Of a DNA stretch of 48,179 nucleotides, positions 24,566 through 33,126 are shown piece after piece (position 1 is the stretch's first letter; every line of letters starts with the position of its first letter). A program made the position numbers and the translations under genes. A model generated the notes under the pieces. It ran no database searches. It saw only the letters and a list, made by a program, of their open reading frames with translations, and was not told where the DNA came from. Source of the DNA: CAZGMJ01 sp964526785 (lineage in GTDB: Bacteria; Planctomycetota; Phycisphaerae; Sedimentisphaerales; Anaerobacaceae); contig CAZGMJ010000041.1 in assembly GCA_964526785.1 (NCBI GenBank), positions 1 to 48,179 on the forward strand. Direction: 5' to 3'.

Positions 24566-26746
24566 ATGATCGGAACTCAAAGACGTTGCCCACGAGCTTT
24601 TGTTTGTGCGTGGCTTGTTGTCTCGCTGATCTGTGCGCCGCTGATGGCCGCCGAGGAAACTGCAGATCCGCAATCATCCGGAAGCGATGCACAAGAACGG
24701 TTGAGCACGCGCATAACCTACAGTTGTGCCGAAAAGCCCATCGATTCCGTCTTGCTCGATCTGGCAAACGAGGTCGGCATCGACATCATCAAGAGTCCGA
24801 AAGTGACGGGAAATGTCACGGTAAAGGTGACCGACGTACCACTCGGGGAGGCCCTCACGAACATACTGGCCGCCTACGATTATACCTACGTCGCAACCGA
24901 GAACATGATACGTGTGACGCCGCTGTCCGAGATCGCGATGGCTAAAGAGCAACTCGTGTCAAAGGTGTATAGAATCACGTACGCCGACGCCAACGAGGTG
25001 GCTTCCGCTCTTGCGGGATTTGTCTCCGAAAAGGGACGCGTTGCCCTGAACCGGGGGACAAGCCACATTGTCGTTACAGACCTGCCCGACAAGATCAAGG
25101 CGGTGGACCGCTTCGTACTCGAACTGGACCGGGAGACCCCCCAGGTACTCGTCGAAGTACGAGTCTATGATATTACGACCAGGGAGGGTTTCGAACTGGG
25201 CAAACAGTGGCACGTCAATAGAAATGAACCGCTCAAGACCTCGCAGCACACAAACACCTCGATCGATTCCGATGCGCCCGAACAGGTAACCAAAACGGAG
25301 GTCACTGCAACCGACGGCACCGTCGTTGAGAATGAAACGATCAACTATTCCCCGGACTTCACGACGGATCCGCAGGGCTGGAGGCCCACACTGCGGGAGA
25401 CGCTGACGACCACGACGGGCCCCACCACGGAAACGGTCACAGAAACCGAGGACACGGAGAAGATTACGTACGAAAACGTGGAACAACAAACGTATACCAC
25501 GAGGCGTAGAAAACCGTTCGTCGGAGGCTCCTTCGACACCATCCGCGGCGGCACCCTGAGCTTCAGCATCCTGAACGATGCGGTTGATCTCGAGTTCGCC
25601 CTGAACGTCCTGAAGACGCAGGTCGAGGCCAAACTGCTCGCGAATCCGCGCATCCTCGTGCTCGACAATGAGACGGCCCGATTCGACATCGTCCGCGAAG
25701 TACCTTATCGAGAGATTTGGCAGGTTGCGCGAGAGGATCCGATTACGTATACGGATTTCAAGAATGTGGGAGTGCAACTCGAGGTAACGCCGCACGTCAC
25801 CAGGGACGGAAAGCTCCGCCTGCACGTTAAGCCGGAATTCGGTGTCCTGGTCAGCCAGGATCCCAACGGCGTGCCGACCATTGACACCCGGCGAGCAGAC
25901 ACAAAAGCCCTGATACGGGACGGCCAGACGATCGCCATCGGCGGACTCCGCAAGAAGCAGACGTCCAAGGACGTGTCCAAGGTGCCTGTGCTCGGAGACA
26001 TCCCTCTGCTCGGAGGACTGTTCCGCTCCACCAGCGAAATCGAAGAGAACAACGAACTGGTCGTATTCATTACCACAAAGATCATCAATCAGCCCGAAAT
26101 GCTGGCGACACAGCCAACCGATGTGATTGAAACGCCGAATCTGCTCAAACTCGACGAGGATCGCCCGGGGCATAGGGCGGAAGAACAGACCGCAGAACCG
26201 CCGGCAGAACGCGAGGAGCAATCCCCGCCGATGGAGACGACCGAACGCCGGCCGCTAACGGAGGCCGAGAGTCACCAGGACAAGCCCCAACCCCAAGCAG
26301 ACACGCCGGAACGACGGGTCGCGGACCAGCCGACTCACGACATGCGGGAAACGGCCATTGACAGGAGTAATCCTGAAGCCATGGTTCACATGGCCTACGC
26401 CTACATTAAGAGCGAGCGTTACGAACAGGCGGCCGAATTGCTCAGTTCTGTTATCGCGATCCAGCCCGACAGCGCGATTGCGCATCGGTATCTGGCATAT
26501 TGCCTCCTGCGACTTAGAAGGACGGACAGTGCCGTCAAGAACTACCGCAAGGCCATCGAACTTAGTCCCGACGACTGGGAGGCACATCGCGGTCTCGGCG
26601 TAGCGTACATGCTGCAGGCCAAAGAGAGCGGCGATACCGACCTCCAGGACAAAGCAGTCGAGCACTGGCAGCGATCGCTCTCACTCAATACCGATCAGCC
26701 CAACGGCGACCAACTGCGCAAGCTCGTCCAGGCGTATTCACAGTAG
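24566..26746 (+). CDS. Secretin (type II/III secretion family) with C-terminal TPR domain
   Basis: This 726-residue protein should form an outer-membrane secretin ring. After a signal peptide (about 1-28, ending PLMAAEE) comes an STN/N0-like domain (about 50-115, NVTVKVTDVPLGEALTNIL), then an N1-like domain (about 130-195). A Thr/Glu-rich insertion follows (about 215-315). The secretin core (about 320-510) has VEAKLLANPRILVLDNETA and the signature VPVLGDIPLLGGLFRS. A charged Pro/Glu-rich linker (510-595) leads to TPR repeats (about 598-726), an unusual C-terminal addition. The TPR end resembles the lipoprotein at 4047-5021. The ATG at 24566 is chosen because the signal peptide follows; AGAGGAAGG lies somewhat far upstream. 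No other pilus or secretion genes are nearby, so its partner system is unknown. Confidence 0.93.
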   Translation: MIGTQRRCPRAFVCAWLVVSLICAPLMAAEETADPQSSGSDAQERLSTRITYSCAEKPIDSVLLDLANEVGIDIIKSPKVTGNVTVKVTDVPLGEALTNILAAYDYTYVATENMIRVTPLSEIAMAKEQLVSKVYRITYADANEVASALAGFVSEKGRVALNRGTSHIVVTDLPDKIKAVDRFVLELDRETPQVLVEVRVYDITTREGFELGKQWHVNRNEPLKTSQHTNTSIDSDAPEQVTKTEVTATDGTVVENETINYSPDFTTDPQGWRPTLRETLTTTTGPTTETVTETEDTEKITYENVEQQTYTTRRRKPFVGGSFDTIRGGTLSFSILNDAVDLEFALNVLKTQVEAKLLANPRILVLDNETARFDIVREVPYREIWQVAREDPITYTDFKNVGVQLEVTPHVTRDGKLRLHVKPEFGVLVSQDPNGVPTIDTRRADTKALIRDGQTIAIGGLRKKQTSKDVSKVPVLGDIPLLGGLFRSTSEIEENNELVVFITTKIINQPEMLATQPTDVIETPNLLKLDEDRPGHRAEEQTAEPPAEREEQSPPMETTERRPLTEAESHQDKPQPQADTPERRVADQPTHDMRETAIDRSNPEAMVHMAYAYIKSERYEQAAELLSSVIAIQPDSAIAHRYLAYCLLRLRRTDSAVKNYRKAIELSPDDWEAHRGLGVAYMLQAKESGDTDLQDKAVEHWQRSLSLNTDQPNGDQLRKLVQAYSQ

Positions 26747-26862
26747 CTGTAACGCATGGCTGAGTCATGCCGCAGCGTTTCCAAAGCCGATCCGGCTCAG
26801 TGCAGTGCGCGCCAAGGCCAATGCGCACAAGCCGATTGCTCGCACATATCGGGGCCGTCCGG

Positions 26863-28824
26863 CTACCGCACCATCACCTGACCGCAGTCGCATACAAGAA
26901 CCTGTCCCGTAATCGTGCGTGCCAGATCGCTGGACAAAAATACAACCGAGTCGGCTACGTCCTGCCCCATGATTTCACGCTTTAGCGGGGTTTTGTTGAT
27001 GTAGTACGGAATCACCTCATCGGGCTTAATTCCGTATTTCTTCGCACAGACCTTGATGTACTCGGGGTTCCATATCTTCGAGCCCTGAAAGACATTCCCC
27101 GGAGCCACGCAGTTCACGCGAATGCCCGATTCACCCAGTTCGAGCGCCCAGCCGCGAGCCATATGTATCTCGCCGGATTTGGTCGCATTGTACGCCCCGT
27201 TATTGATGCTGGCATCCAGCCCGGACTTCGACGTGATGTTGACGATGCTGCCGCCCATGCACTGCTTCAACATGACGCGAGCGGCGTGTTTGGCCATCAG
27301 CATGTACCCCGTCAAATTGACCTCCAGTGCGAAACGCCACTCGTCGACGGGCATCTCCACCAGCGGGTACGCCGGCGCAACGCCTGCGGCATTGACCAGC
27401 ACATCCAAGCCGCCCCAATAGCCTACGAATACCCTGAACGCCTCCTCGACGCTCGCCTCATCCGCTACATTACAACCCAGCACCATCGTCCCCGCCTGCG
27501 GGATCTCCTCTGCTATAAGCGCTGCGGTCTGTTCGGCTGCTTGTGTGTCGATGTCGAACAACCCCACAATCGCACCCGCACGCGCCAATCCGACCGCAAT
27601 GCTCCTTCCAAGGCCGCTGCCGGCCCCGGTTACCACCGCAATACGATCTTTGAGAGCACCGGCCCCCTCACCGCCGACCAGTTTCTTGCGAAAGGCTTCC
27701 GACTCCCAGTTATTGATGAAGTCCTGCTCGCGCGCGGTCAGAGCCTTGATTCCGCCGAATCGTGCCGCGTTCATCCTGATCGCCAGCGAGCCTTCGGTAA
27801 TCTCCGCAATTACCGGCGCCGTCTTCTTGTCGGCAGCCACGAAAAGGCCCATGCCTTTGACGACGAAAGCAGCCGACGCCTTCTGGCCCTTGTCGACCAG
27901 CGCCTTGAGTCTCCTTGCGAGTACCCGCTCGTCGAGTTTGTCCACCCACATCGCCGAACCGTTCGCATAAACCAACTCGTCCGGATTCAGCGCAGCGGTC
28001 TTCAACAATTTCGGCGCATCCTTCTGCGCCATGAATGCAGCGACGGTCTCGCTGTCACCAAAAAAGCCCACAGGCAGGTACTGTCCGGTCGCATCGTGCA
28101 GCGCCCTGCGAATGATCAACTTGGCGTCAATGATGGCCTCGCGATCCGGCGGCTTGACGGCCCTGACGGGCATCATGAACCTGCTCTCGCAAAGCTTGAT
28201 CACCTTGCGCACGAGCCTCAGCGCCGCATTTGCGGTCGACGCGGTAACAAACAAGCCGTGCTTTTCCAGAAAAAGGATCGCCGGGCCCCTGCCGTGTTCC
28301 TCGCGGTACTCGGCAATCAACCTGGCAATCCGCCGGGCCAGCATGAACCCGGGGTCCGTATACGGCACCCATACCGGCGGGAACTTTTCCTTCGCAAAAA
28401 GCTTCTCAATCTGCTCTTTGCCGTTCTTGGCATTAACGTAGGCTGCTACCGCAATCGGATGCAGATGAATAACGCATGTATCCAGAAACGAATGCAGATG
28501 CGATTCCACCGATGGTCGGGCTCCGCTCTCGACATTATCATCACACGCAAGCAGCAAGCGATTGACCACCTCGGGCTCGCGTTTGGAAGCATCCAACTTC
28601 GCAAGCTGCTTATCATCGATGATGCCGACTACGTCGTCGAGCCGCAGCCGCCGCCACCCGCGGCGCTCGTCCATGTCCTTCAACGCCGTACCGCTGGCCT
28701 TGATGTACATGTACCTGCCGTCCTCGGTCTTTACCGACGTATTGCCGCCGCCACCCTGCACCAGGGCCGAATCCTTGCCCGTCACATTGGATATTCTGAT
28801 CAGATCGCCTAAAGCCTTGTCCAT
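26863..28824 (-). CDS. rhaEW: Bifunctional rhamnulose-1-phosphate aldolase/short-chain dehydrogenase (RhaEW-type)
   Basis: A 653-residue fusion. The N-terminal class II aldolase part has GGGGNTS (24-30), IKASGT, zinc-type histidines His120 and His122 (HLHP) and His189 (EKHG). The C-terminal SDR part has TGAGSGLG (399-406), NAAG near 478, and the catalytic Tyr545 and Lys549 (YNATK). The family splits L-rhamnulose 1-phosphate into dihydroxyacetone phosphate and L-lactaldehyde, and the dehydrogenase acts on the lactaldehyde; the direction of that step is inference. It is the last gene of the rhamnose operon, starting 24 nt after the permease stop with an AGGACAGG site. Fusing the two steps may avoid release of the reactive aldehyde. 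No microcompartment shell genes are present. Confidence 0.93.
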   Translation of the reverse strand: MDKALGDLIRISNVTGKDSALVQGGGGNTSVKTEDGRYMYIKASGTALKDMDERRGWRRLRLDDVVGIIDDKQLAKLDASKREPEVVNRLLLACDDNVESGARPSVESHLHSFLDTCVIHLHPIAVAAYVNAKNGKEQIEKLFAKEKFPPVWVPYTDPGFMLARRIARLIAEYREEHGRGPAILFLEKHGLFVTASTANAALRLVRKVIKLCESRFMMPVRAVKPPDREAIIDAKLIIRRALHDATGQYLPVGFFGDSETVAAFMAQKDAPKLLKTAALNPDELVYANGSAMWVDKLDERVLARRLKALVDKGQKASAAFVVKGMGLFVAADKKTAPVIAEITEGSLAIRMNAARFGGIKALTAREQDFINNWESEAFRKKLVGGEGAGALKDRIAVVTGAGSGLGRSIAVGLARAGAIVGLFDIDTQAAEQTAALIAEEIPQAGTMVLGCNVADEASVEEAFRVFVGYWGGLDVLVNAAGVAPAYPLVEMPVDEWRFALEVNLTGYMLMAKHAARVMLKQCMGGSIVNITSKSGLDASINNGAYNATKSGEIHMARGWALELGESGIRVNCVAPGNVFQGSKIWNPEYIKVCAKKYGIKPDEVIPYYINKTPLKREIMGQDVADSVVFLSSDLARTITGQVLVCDCGQVMVR

Positions 28825-28848
28825 TAATACCTGTCCTTTTTCACAGAT

Positions 28849-30573
28849 CTACTTCGCTTCATTTCTCTTGATCGCCCATACCGTCCCCGTCACAAAGTAC
28901 ACGAGGGTCGGAACGATCAGAATCTTCTTAAAGGTAGCCAGCGCGTCACCGTATTCCCCACCGCCGCGCGTGTATACCCAGAACGGCAGGATGAGACACA
29001 CCAACAGAGAACCCAGCGCCAGGATCGCCGAGCCCCAGAGCACCACATCGACCTGCTTCTTCGGTGCCGCGAACTTCGGAACCGGCGGGCTTTCTTCCTT
29101 TGATTCGCCTCCGCCGTCCGCCTTCGGAGCGATGGCTTCAGCCGGGTCAGCCGGAAGCTTCTCGCGCGCCCCGGCAAATGCGGCAAATACGATGTACAGT
29201 ATAGCCGTCAGGAACCATACGGGTACGAAAAGGAAGAACAGATGAATGTATCCCATCCGCTCGGCCGTCAAAGCCGCGGCGATGGCAATACCCCAACTCA
29301 GCAATGCGGGCCAACTGAAGACCAGCTTCTTCTTCGACACCCAGAACTGCGTCCACCCCAGCATGGGAAATATCCAGTGCTCGACGAACACAATCGCCCC
29401 GACGGGCATCAACAGCAGTCCGTACAGACCGACAAAGCCGAGCAGCTTGGTGAACACGAAGGGCGAGCAGGCTATGGCGGTAGTCACCGCCCCCGCAACC
29501 AGCGTCACCAGCCATCGCGGCCAGCCGGGGGTCACCGCCTGAAACGCCAATCCGGCTCGGTACAATGTGGGATTCGACGTCGTCCAGCCTGCGATAATTA
29601 CCGCAATAATCCCGACCACGCCCAGCGATTGTGACGCTACCGCACCGGCATCCAGCTCCGCCATGCCCTTGCCGACAAGGATGGCCGTCGTCGCCCCCAT
29701 GATCCCTGCGCAAATCCACGCCAGGTAGTGGCCCAGGAACATGCCGAACGCCGAAAACAAACCATAGGATGCACGCCTGGCGTAACGCAGTATCGCCATG
29801 TCCGACAGCCCTGCATGCATCGCAAGATTGCATATCCACGCAAACGCCGCCACGTGATAAAACCCTATCGGCTCCTGGCCTTCCGGCGGAGTCCCGGTCC
29901 AGATCGCGGTGTTGGCGATTTTCCAGAATTGTGAAAAACTGCCCATCTGACCGCCCAGGATCTCCTTTGAAAGCGCCGGCAGCATCACAATCGCACCGGC
30001 GATGAACATCAGAAACATCCAGGGCGAACACACTTCCGCGAACTGGGCCAGTTTCTTGAAACCCAGAATTGCAAGCGTTACCACAACCGCCCCTACACCG
30101 ATGACCACCAGCACGAATCGGAAATCCGTCGGCACCCACCCGGTCTGCTCGGGAATTCCGAACGGCACGCGCACCGCAGAGGCCGAAACGGTAATCATGC
30201 AGCCGGCCAGAATACAGAACAGTACTGCGTTAAGAATGTTGTAGATGGTGGTCGTCACCGGCCCCGCTACCTTGCGCAGATACCAGTACAACGTCAGCCG
30301 CGTACGAACCGCAATCGGCGCACACACGAACGTCCACGTCAGCACCGCCAGCAGATTCCCCAGGAGCAAACCCAGGAAGATATCGCGCGCCGTCGCTCCC
30401 CAGGCGACGAACAACGCACCGATCACAAATTCCGTCCCCGCTACGTGCTCGCCTGCGAATACGCCCGCAAAGTGCTTGGCGGGTTGCAGGCGATCCTCCG
30501 AAACCGGCTCGCGCTCGAACTCATAAAGCGAATCCATTCCCTTAATGGCGCTGCTCTCGGCATCATTGGCCAT
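28849..30573 (-). CDS. NCS1-like (purine-cytosine permease-type) transporter, candidate rhamnose importer
   Basis: The 574-residue inner-membrane protein has about twelve hydrophobic segments and an overall pattern like the NCS1/APC-fold permeases: an early GTEFVIGALFVAWGATARDIFLG helix, GNLLAVLTW, LARYA-like ILRYARRASYGLFSAFGMFLGHYLAW, and GWTTSNPTLYRAGLAF in the middle. NCS1 proteins normally carry nucleobases or allantoin. A charged Ala/Pro/Lys-rich loop (about 470-510) precedes two final membrane segments. It lies between rhaA and rhaEW, with gaps of 53 and 24 nt and an AAAGGA site, so it is clearly part of the operon. None of the known rhamnose transporters (RhaT, RhaSTPQ, RhaY) is present, so I infer that it imports L-rhamnose or a related deoxy sugar. 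Family assignment is moderately sure; substrate is inference. Confidence 0.75.
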   Translation of the reverse strand: MANDAESSAIKGMDSLYEFEREPVSEDRLQPAKHFAGVFAGEHVAGTEFVIGALFVAWGATARDIFLGLLLGNLLAVLTWTFVCAPIAVRTRLTLYWYLRKVAGPVTTTIYNILNAVLFCILAGCMITVSASAVRVPFGIPEQTGWVPTDFRFVLVVIGVGAVVVTLAILGFKKLAQFAEVCSPWMFLMFIAGAIVMLPALSKEILGGQMGSFSQFWKIANTAIWTGTPPEGQEPIGFYHVAAFAWICNLAMHAGLSDMAILRYARRASYGLFSAFGMFLGHYLAWICAGIMGATTAILVGKGMAELDAGAVASQSLGVVGIIAVIIAGWTTSNPTLYRAGLAFQAVTPGWPRWLVTLVAGAVTTAIACSPFVFTKLLGFVGLYGLLLMPVGAIVFVEHWIFPMLGWTQFWVSKKKLVFSWPALLSWGIAIAAALTAERMGYIHLFFLFVPVWFLTAILYIVFAAFAGAREKLPADPAEAIAPKADGGGESKEESPPVPKFAAPKKQVDVVLWGSAILALGSLLVCLILPFWVYTRGGGEYGDALATFKKILIVPTLVYFVTGTVWAIKRNEAK

Positions 30574-30626
30574 CTGTCCATCCTTTCAAATCCACTTCAC
30601 ATGCTCCGCCTCGAAACAAGGGCACG

Positions 30627-31889
30627 TCACCGCTTGCTCGTCACGTTCTGCTCGTACTCGTGAACGACGTCCAACCACTCGGGCCAGACCGGCACATCCT
30701 GCGTCAGACAGTAGTAGTCCCATACCGCACCGAACGGCAACGTCTTGGCTTCCTCGATCAGTGCCAGCCGACCTGTGAAGTCGCCCTCGGCTTCCATTTC
30801 CTGCAATCGGCTTGTCGGCTCCAGAAAGGCCAGCAGCAGCGCCTTGATCATGCATCGCGTTCCGATCACCCAGGCCGCCACGCGGTTGATACTGGCATCG
30901 AAGAAATCCAGACCGATATGGGTCCGCCCGAGGTAGTCTCCCCGGACCAGTTCGCCCGCCAGCGTGCGCAATTCGTCCGAGAGAATCAGAACGTGATCGC
31001 TGTCCCATCGCACCCCTCTGCTGACGTGCAGCAGGATTTCGTCCACGAACTGCATAACAGCCGAAATCTTGTCTGAAACCACCTCCGTCGGGTGAAAATG
31101 CCCCGTGTCCAGACATAGCAGCGTCTTGTTCCGCACGGCGTAGCCCAGATAGAATTCGTGCGAACCGACAACGTAGCTCTCCGAGCCTATTCCGAACAGC
31201 TTGGCCTCCACGGCATCCAGCAAATGCGCCCTGTCCAACTTCTCGGCGAACATCGTATCGAGCGATGCCTTGAGGCGTTCACGCGGCGCCTTGCGGTCGG
31301 CCGGCATGTCCTTGTAGCCGTCGGGTATCCATACGTTCGTCACGCATGGCGTCCCCAAGGCCTTGCCCATCGCCGCACCGATCTTTCTGCACGCAATGCC
31401 GTGTTCGACCCAGAACCGGCGAATCCCATTGTCTGCGTGGGACAGCGTGAAACCATCGGCCGCCTTAGGATGCGAAAAATAGGTTCCGTTGAAGTCCAGC
31501 CCGAGACCGTTTTCCTGTGCCCAGTCTATCCACGCCGAAAAGTGCTCCGGCCCCAGTTCATTGCGGTCCACCCTGTCCGCTGTCTCAGCATACATCGCGT
31601 GCAGATTCAACCGATGTTTGCCCGGAATCAGGCTGAAGGCCTTCTCAGCATCACTGCGAAGTTCGTCGGCCGTTCTCGCCTTGCCTGGATACGCACCGGT
31701 GGCCATGATGCCGCCGTCGGTCAGACCGGCCGCACTTTCGAATCCACCGACGTCATCCCCCTGCCAGCAGTGCATCGAAATCGCAACCTTGCTCAACTGC
31801 TTGATCGCTCGCTCGGCATCCACACGCAACTCGGCGTAACGCTCATTCGCCAGTTTGTATGCTTGTTCAATTGTCTTCGAATCGCTCAT
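30627..31889 (-). CDS. rhaA: L-rhamnose isomerase
   Basis: This 420-residue cytoplasmic TIM-barrel enzyme converts L-rhamnose to L-rhamnulose, the first step of the phosphorylated pathway. Recognisable family motifs are AISMHCWQGDDVGGFE near the N-terminus, LNLHAMYAE, DFNGTYFSHPKAADGFTLSH, VWIPDGYKDMPADRKAPRERL, and the metal-site stretches GSHEFYLGYA, LDTGHFHPTE and RWDSDHV. Length is normal for RhaA. The ATG at 31889 has AAGG about 12 nt upstream. The neighbours rhaB and rhaEW complete the pathway in the same operon, which makes the assignment secure. The product feeds RhaB. Confidence 0.96.
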   Translation of the reverse strand: MSDSKTIEQAYKLANERYAELRVDAERAIKQLSKVAISMHCWQGDDVGGFESAAGLTDGGIMATGAYPGKARTADELRSDAEKAFSLIPGKHRLNLHAMYAETADRVDRNELGPEHFSAWIDWAQENGLGLDFNGTYFSHPKAADGFTLSHADNGIRRFWVEHGIACRKIGAAMGKALGTPCVTNVWIPDGYKDMPADRKAPRERLKASLDTMFAEKLDRAHLLDAVEAKLFGIGSESYVVGSHEFYLGYAVRNKTLLCLDTGHFHPTEVVSDKISAVMQFVDEILLHVSRGVRWDSDHVLILSDELRTLAGELVRGDYLGRTHIGLDFFDASINRVAAWVIGTRCMIKALLLAFLEPTSRLQEMEAEGDFTGRLALIEEAKTLPFGAVWDYYCLTQDVPVWPEWLDVVHEYEQNVTSKR

Positions 31890-31958
31890 CGTCGTTGATG
31901 CCTTCCCTACTGGATTACGATTGATATTCGCCCCGCTGCCGGTCCCTCAGCAGAGTCT

Positions 31959-33089
31959 TCAGTACTTCAACTCCTCCTTGCCGGGCAACTCGGGAAACGG
32001 CGCATGAGGCTCGGCCTGGTACCAGTATGCCACCGAAGACAAATCGTCCTGCAAAGGCAGATATCGCCCTTCGCTCTGCCACCCCAGTGCCTGAATAGTC
32101 ACACGCAGATCCTCTTCGAATCGAATCGGATCCATGATGTGCCAGCGGTACAGCCCGAACCACGGATTGTCCCGATCCAGAATAACCTGGGGCATGCCGA
32201 CGTATGGCGTGTTGAATGCCTGATAGCCCTTGCCGCCGGGCGTGACGAAGCCGTATGAACCGCAGAAATAATCCTCGGTCCCCGTCCCGCAAATCGTCGG
32301 AAACTCCTCGTCGCCGTCCATGTAGAATTTGATCTCCCCTTCGCCCCACCAGCCCGGACTCTTTGAGCCCCAGGTCATGTACGTCCCGACGTACTGGCCG
32401 TGACCTGCAATGCCGTCGACAATCGTATAGACTTCCTTCGCCGGCAGTTTCCTGACGCGTCGGAACTGAGCGTGAAAATACGCCATGTCCTCGGGCACGT
32501 GCGTCAACGTGTAGTCGATCTGGTAATAGAGCACCATCGGCCGCTCGTCGATATTTGTCATCGTAATGCGGCAACGCCTGCGGAACGGCATCAGCCAGTA
32601 GCAGTTGAGCCCGCTCTTGGGATTCACACATACCGCCAGCGATGTCACCTTGCCGTACTCCCCAAGTCCGCACGCAAAAAAATCGCCCACGGGACACTCC
32701 ACCGACGGCTCTTCCTCGCCGTCCCAGTATATGCGGAAGATCGTCAGACGGTTGTTCCCCGTCGGCGTCATCCATATATGCTGGATCGCGCCCATTCCTC
32801 GCACGTCCGCCATCGTAAACGTCTGACCCGCTTCGATTCGCACCGATGGCGATACTTTCCAGCCCTGCCCGAGTTCGCGGGCCGCACGCGCCCCCGTCCC
32901 TTCGGTGGCCATTCCGGCCTTGCCCTTCTCGCCCGTGAAATTCTCCGGGCTGATGGACCGGGTCTTCGCATGCGAAAGCCGGGGCAGTGACCCCATATTC
33001 ATCTGCAAACCATCGAAGTCAAAACTCTCGCCATACGCCAGCCCCGCAGCCAGATGCACAATCAAAACCCAGGTTTTCCAGTTCTTCAT
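31959..33089 (-). CDS. Secreted GH172 (DUF2961) glycoside hydrolase-like protein
   Basis: The 376-residue protein has a signal peptide (about 1-20, KNWKTWVLIVHLAAGLAYG) and is otherwise a DUF2961 domain, now glycoside hydrolase family GH172. Diagnostic segments are GMGAIQHIWMTP near residue 100, WWGEGEIKFYMDGDE and CGTGTEDYFCGSYGF, which hold the paired acidic residues proposed as catalytic in the family. Known GH172 enzymes act on fructofuranosides or D-arabinofuranosides. The ATG at 33089 has GGAAAGGG upstream; an in-frame extension to 33185 overlaps nothing useful and lacks a site. Being inside the rhamnose operon, it may release a rhamnose-containing or accompanying sugar outside the cytoplasm, but that specificity is inference. 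Confidence 0.88.
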   Translation of the reverse strand: MKNWKTWVLIVHLAAGLAYGESFDFDGLQMNMGSLPRLSHAKTRSISPENFTGEKGKAGMATEGTGARAARELGQGWKVSPSVRIEAGQTFTMADVRGMGAIQHIWMTPTGNNRLTIFRIYWDGEEEPSVECPVGDFFACGLGEYGKVTSLAVCVNPKSGLNCYWLMPFRRRCRITMTNIDERPMVLYYQIDYTLTHVPEDMAYFHAQFRRVRKLPAKEVYTIVDGIAGHGQYVGTYMTWGSKSPGWWGEGEIKFYMDGDEEFPTICGTGTEDYFCGSYGFVTPGGKGYQAFNTPYVGMPQVILDRDNPWFGLYRWHIMDPIRFEEDLRVTIQALGWQSEGRYLPLQDDLSSVAYWYQAEPHAPFPELPGKEELKY

Positions 33090-33126
33090 TTTCTGCCCTT
33101 TCCAGCAACCGCGAAACACACGTGAT

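Noticed and set aside
27163..28812. 549-codon plus-strand open frame
   Set aside because: Antisense shadow of rhaEW.
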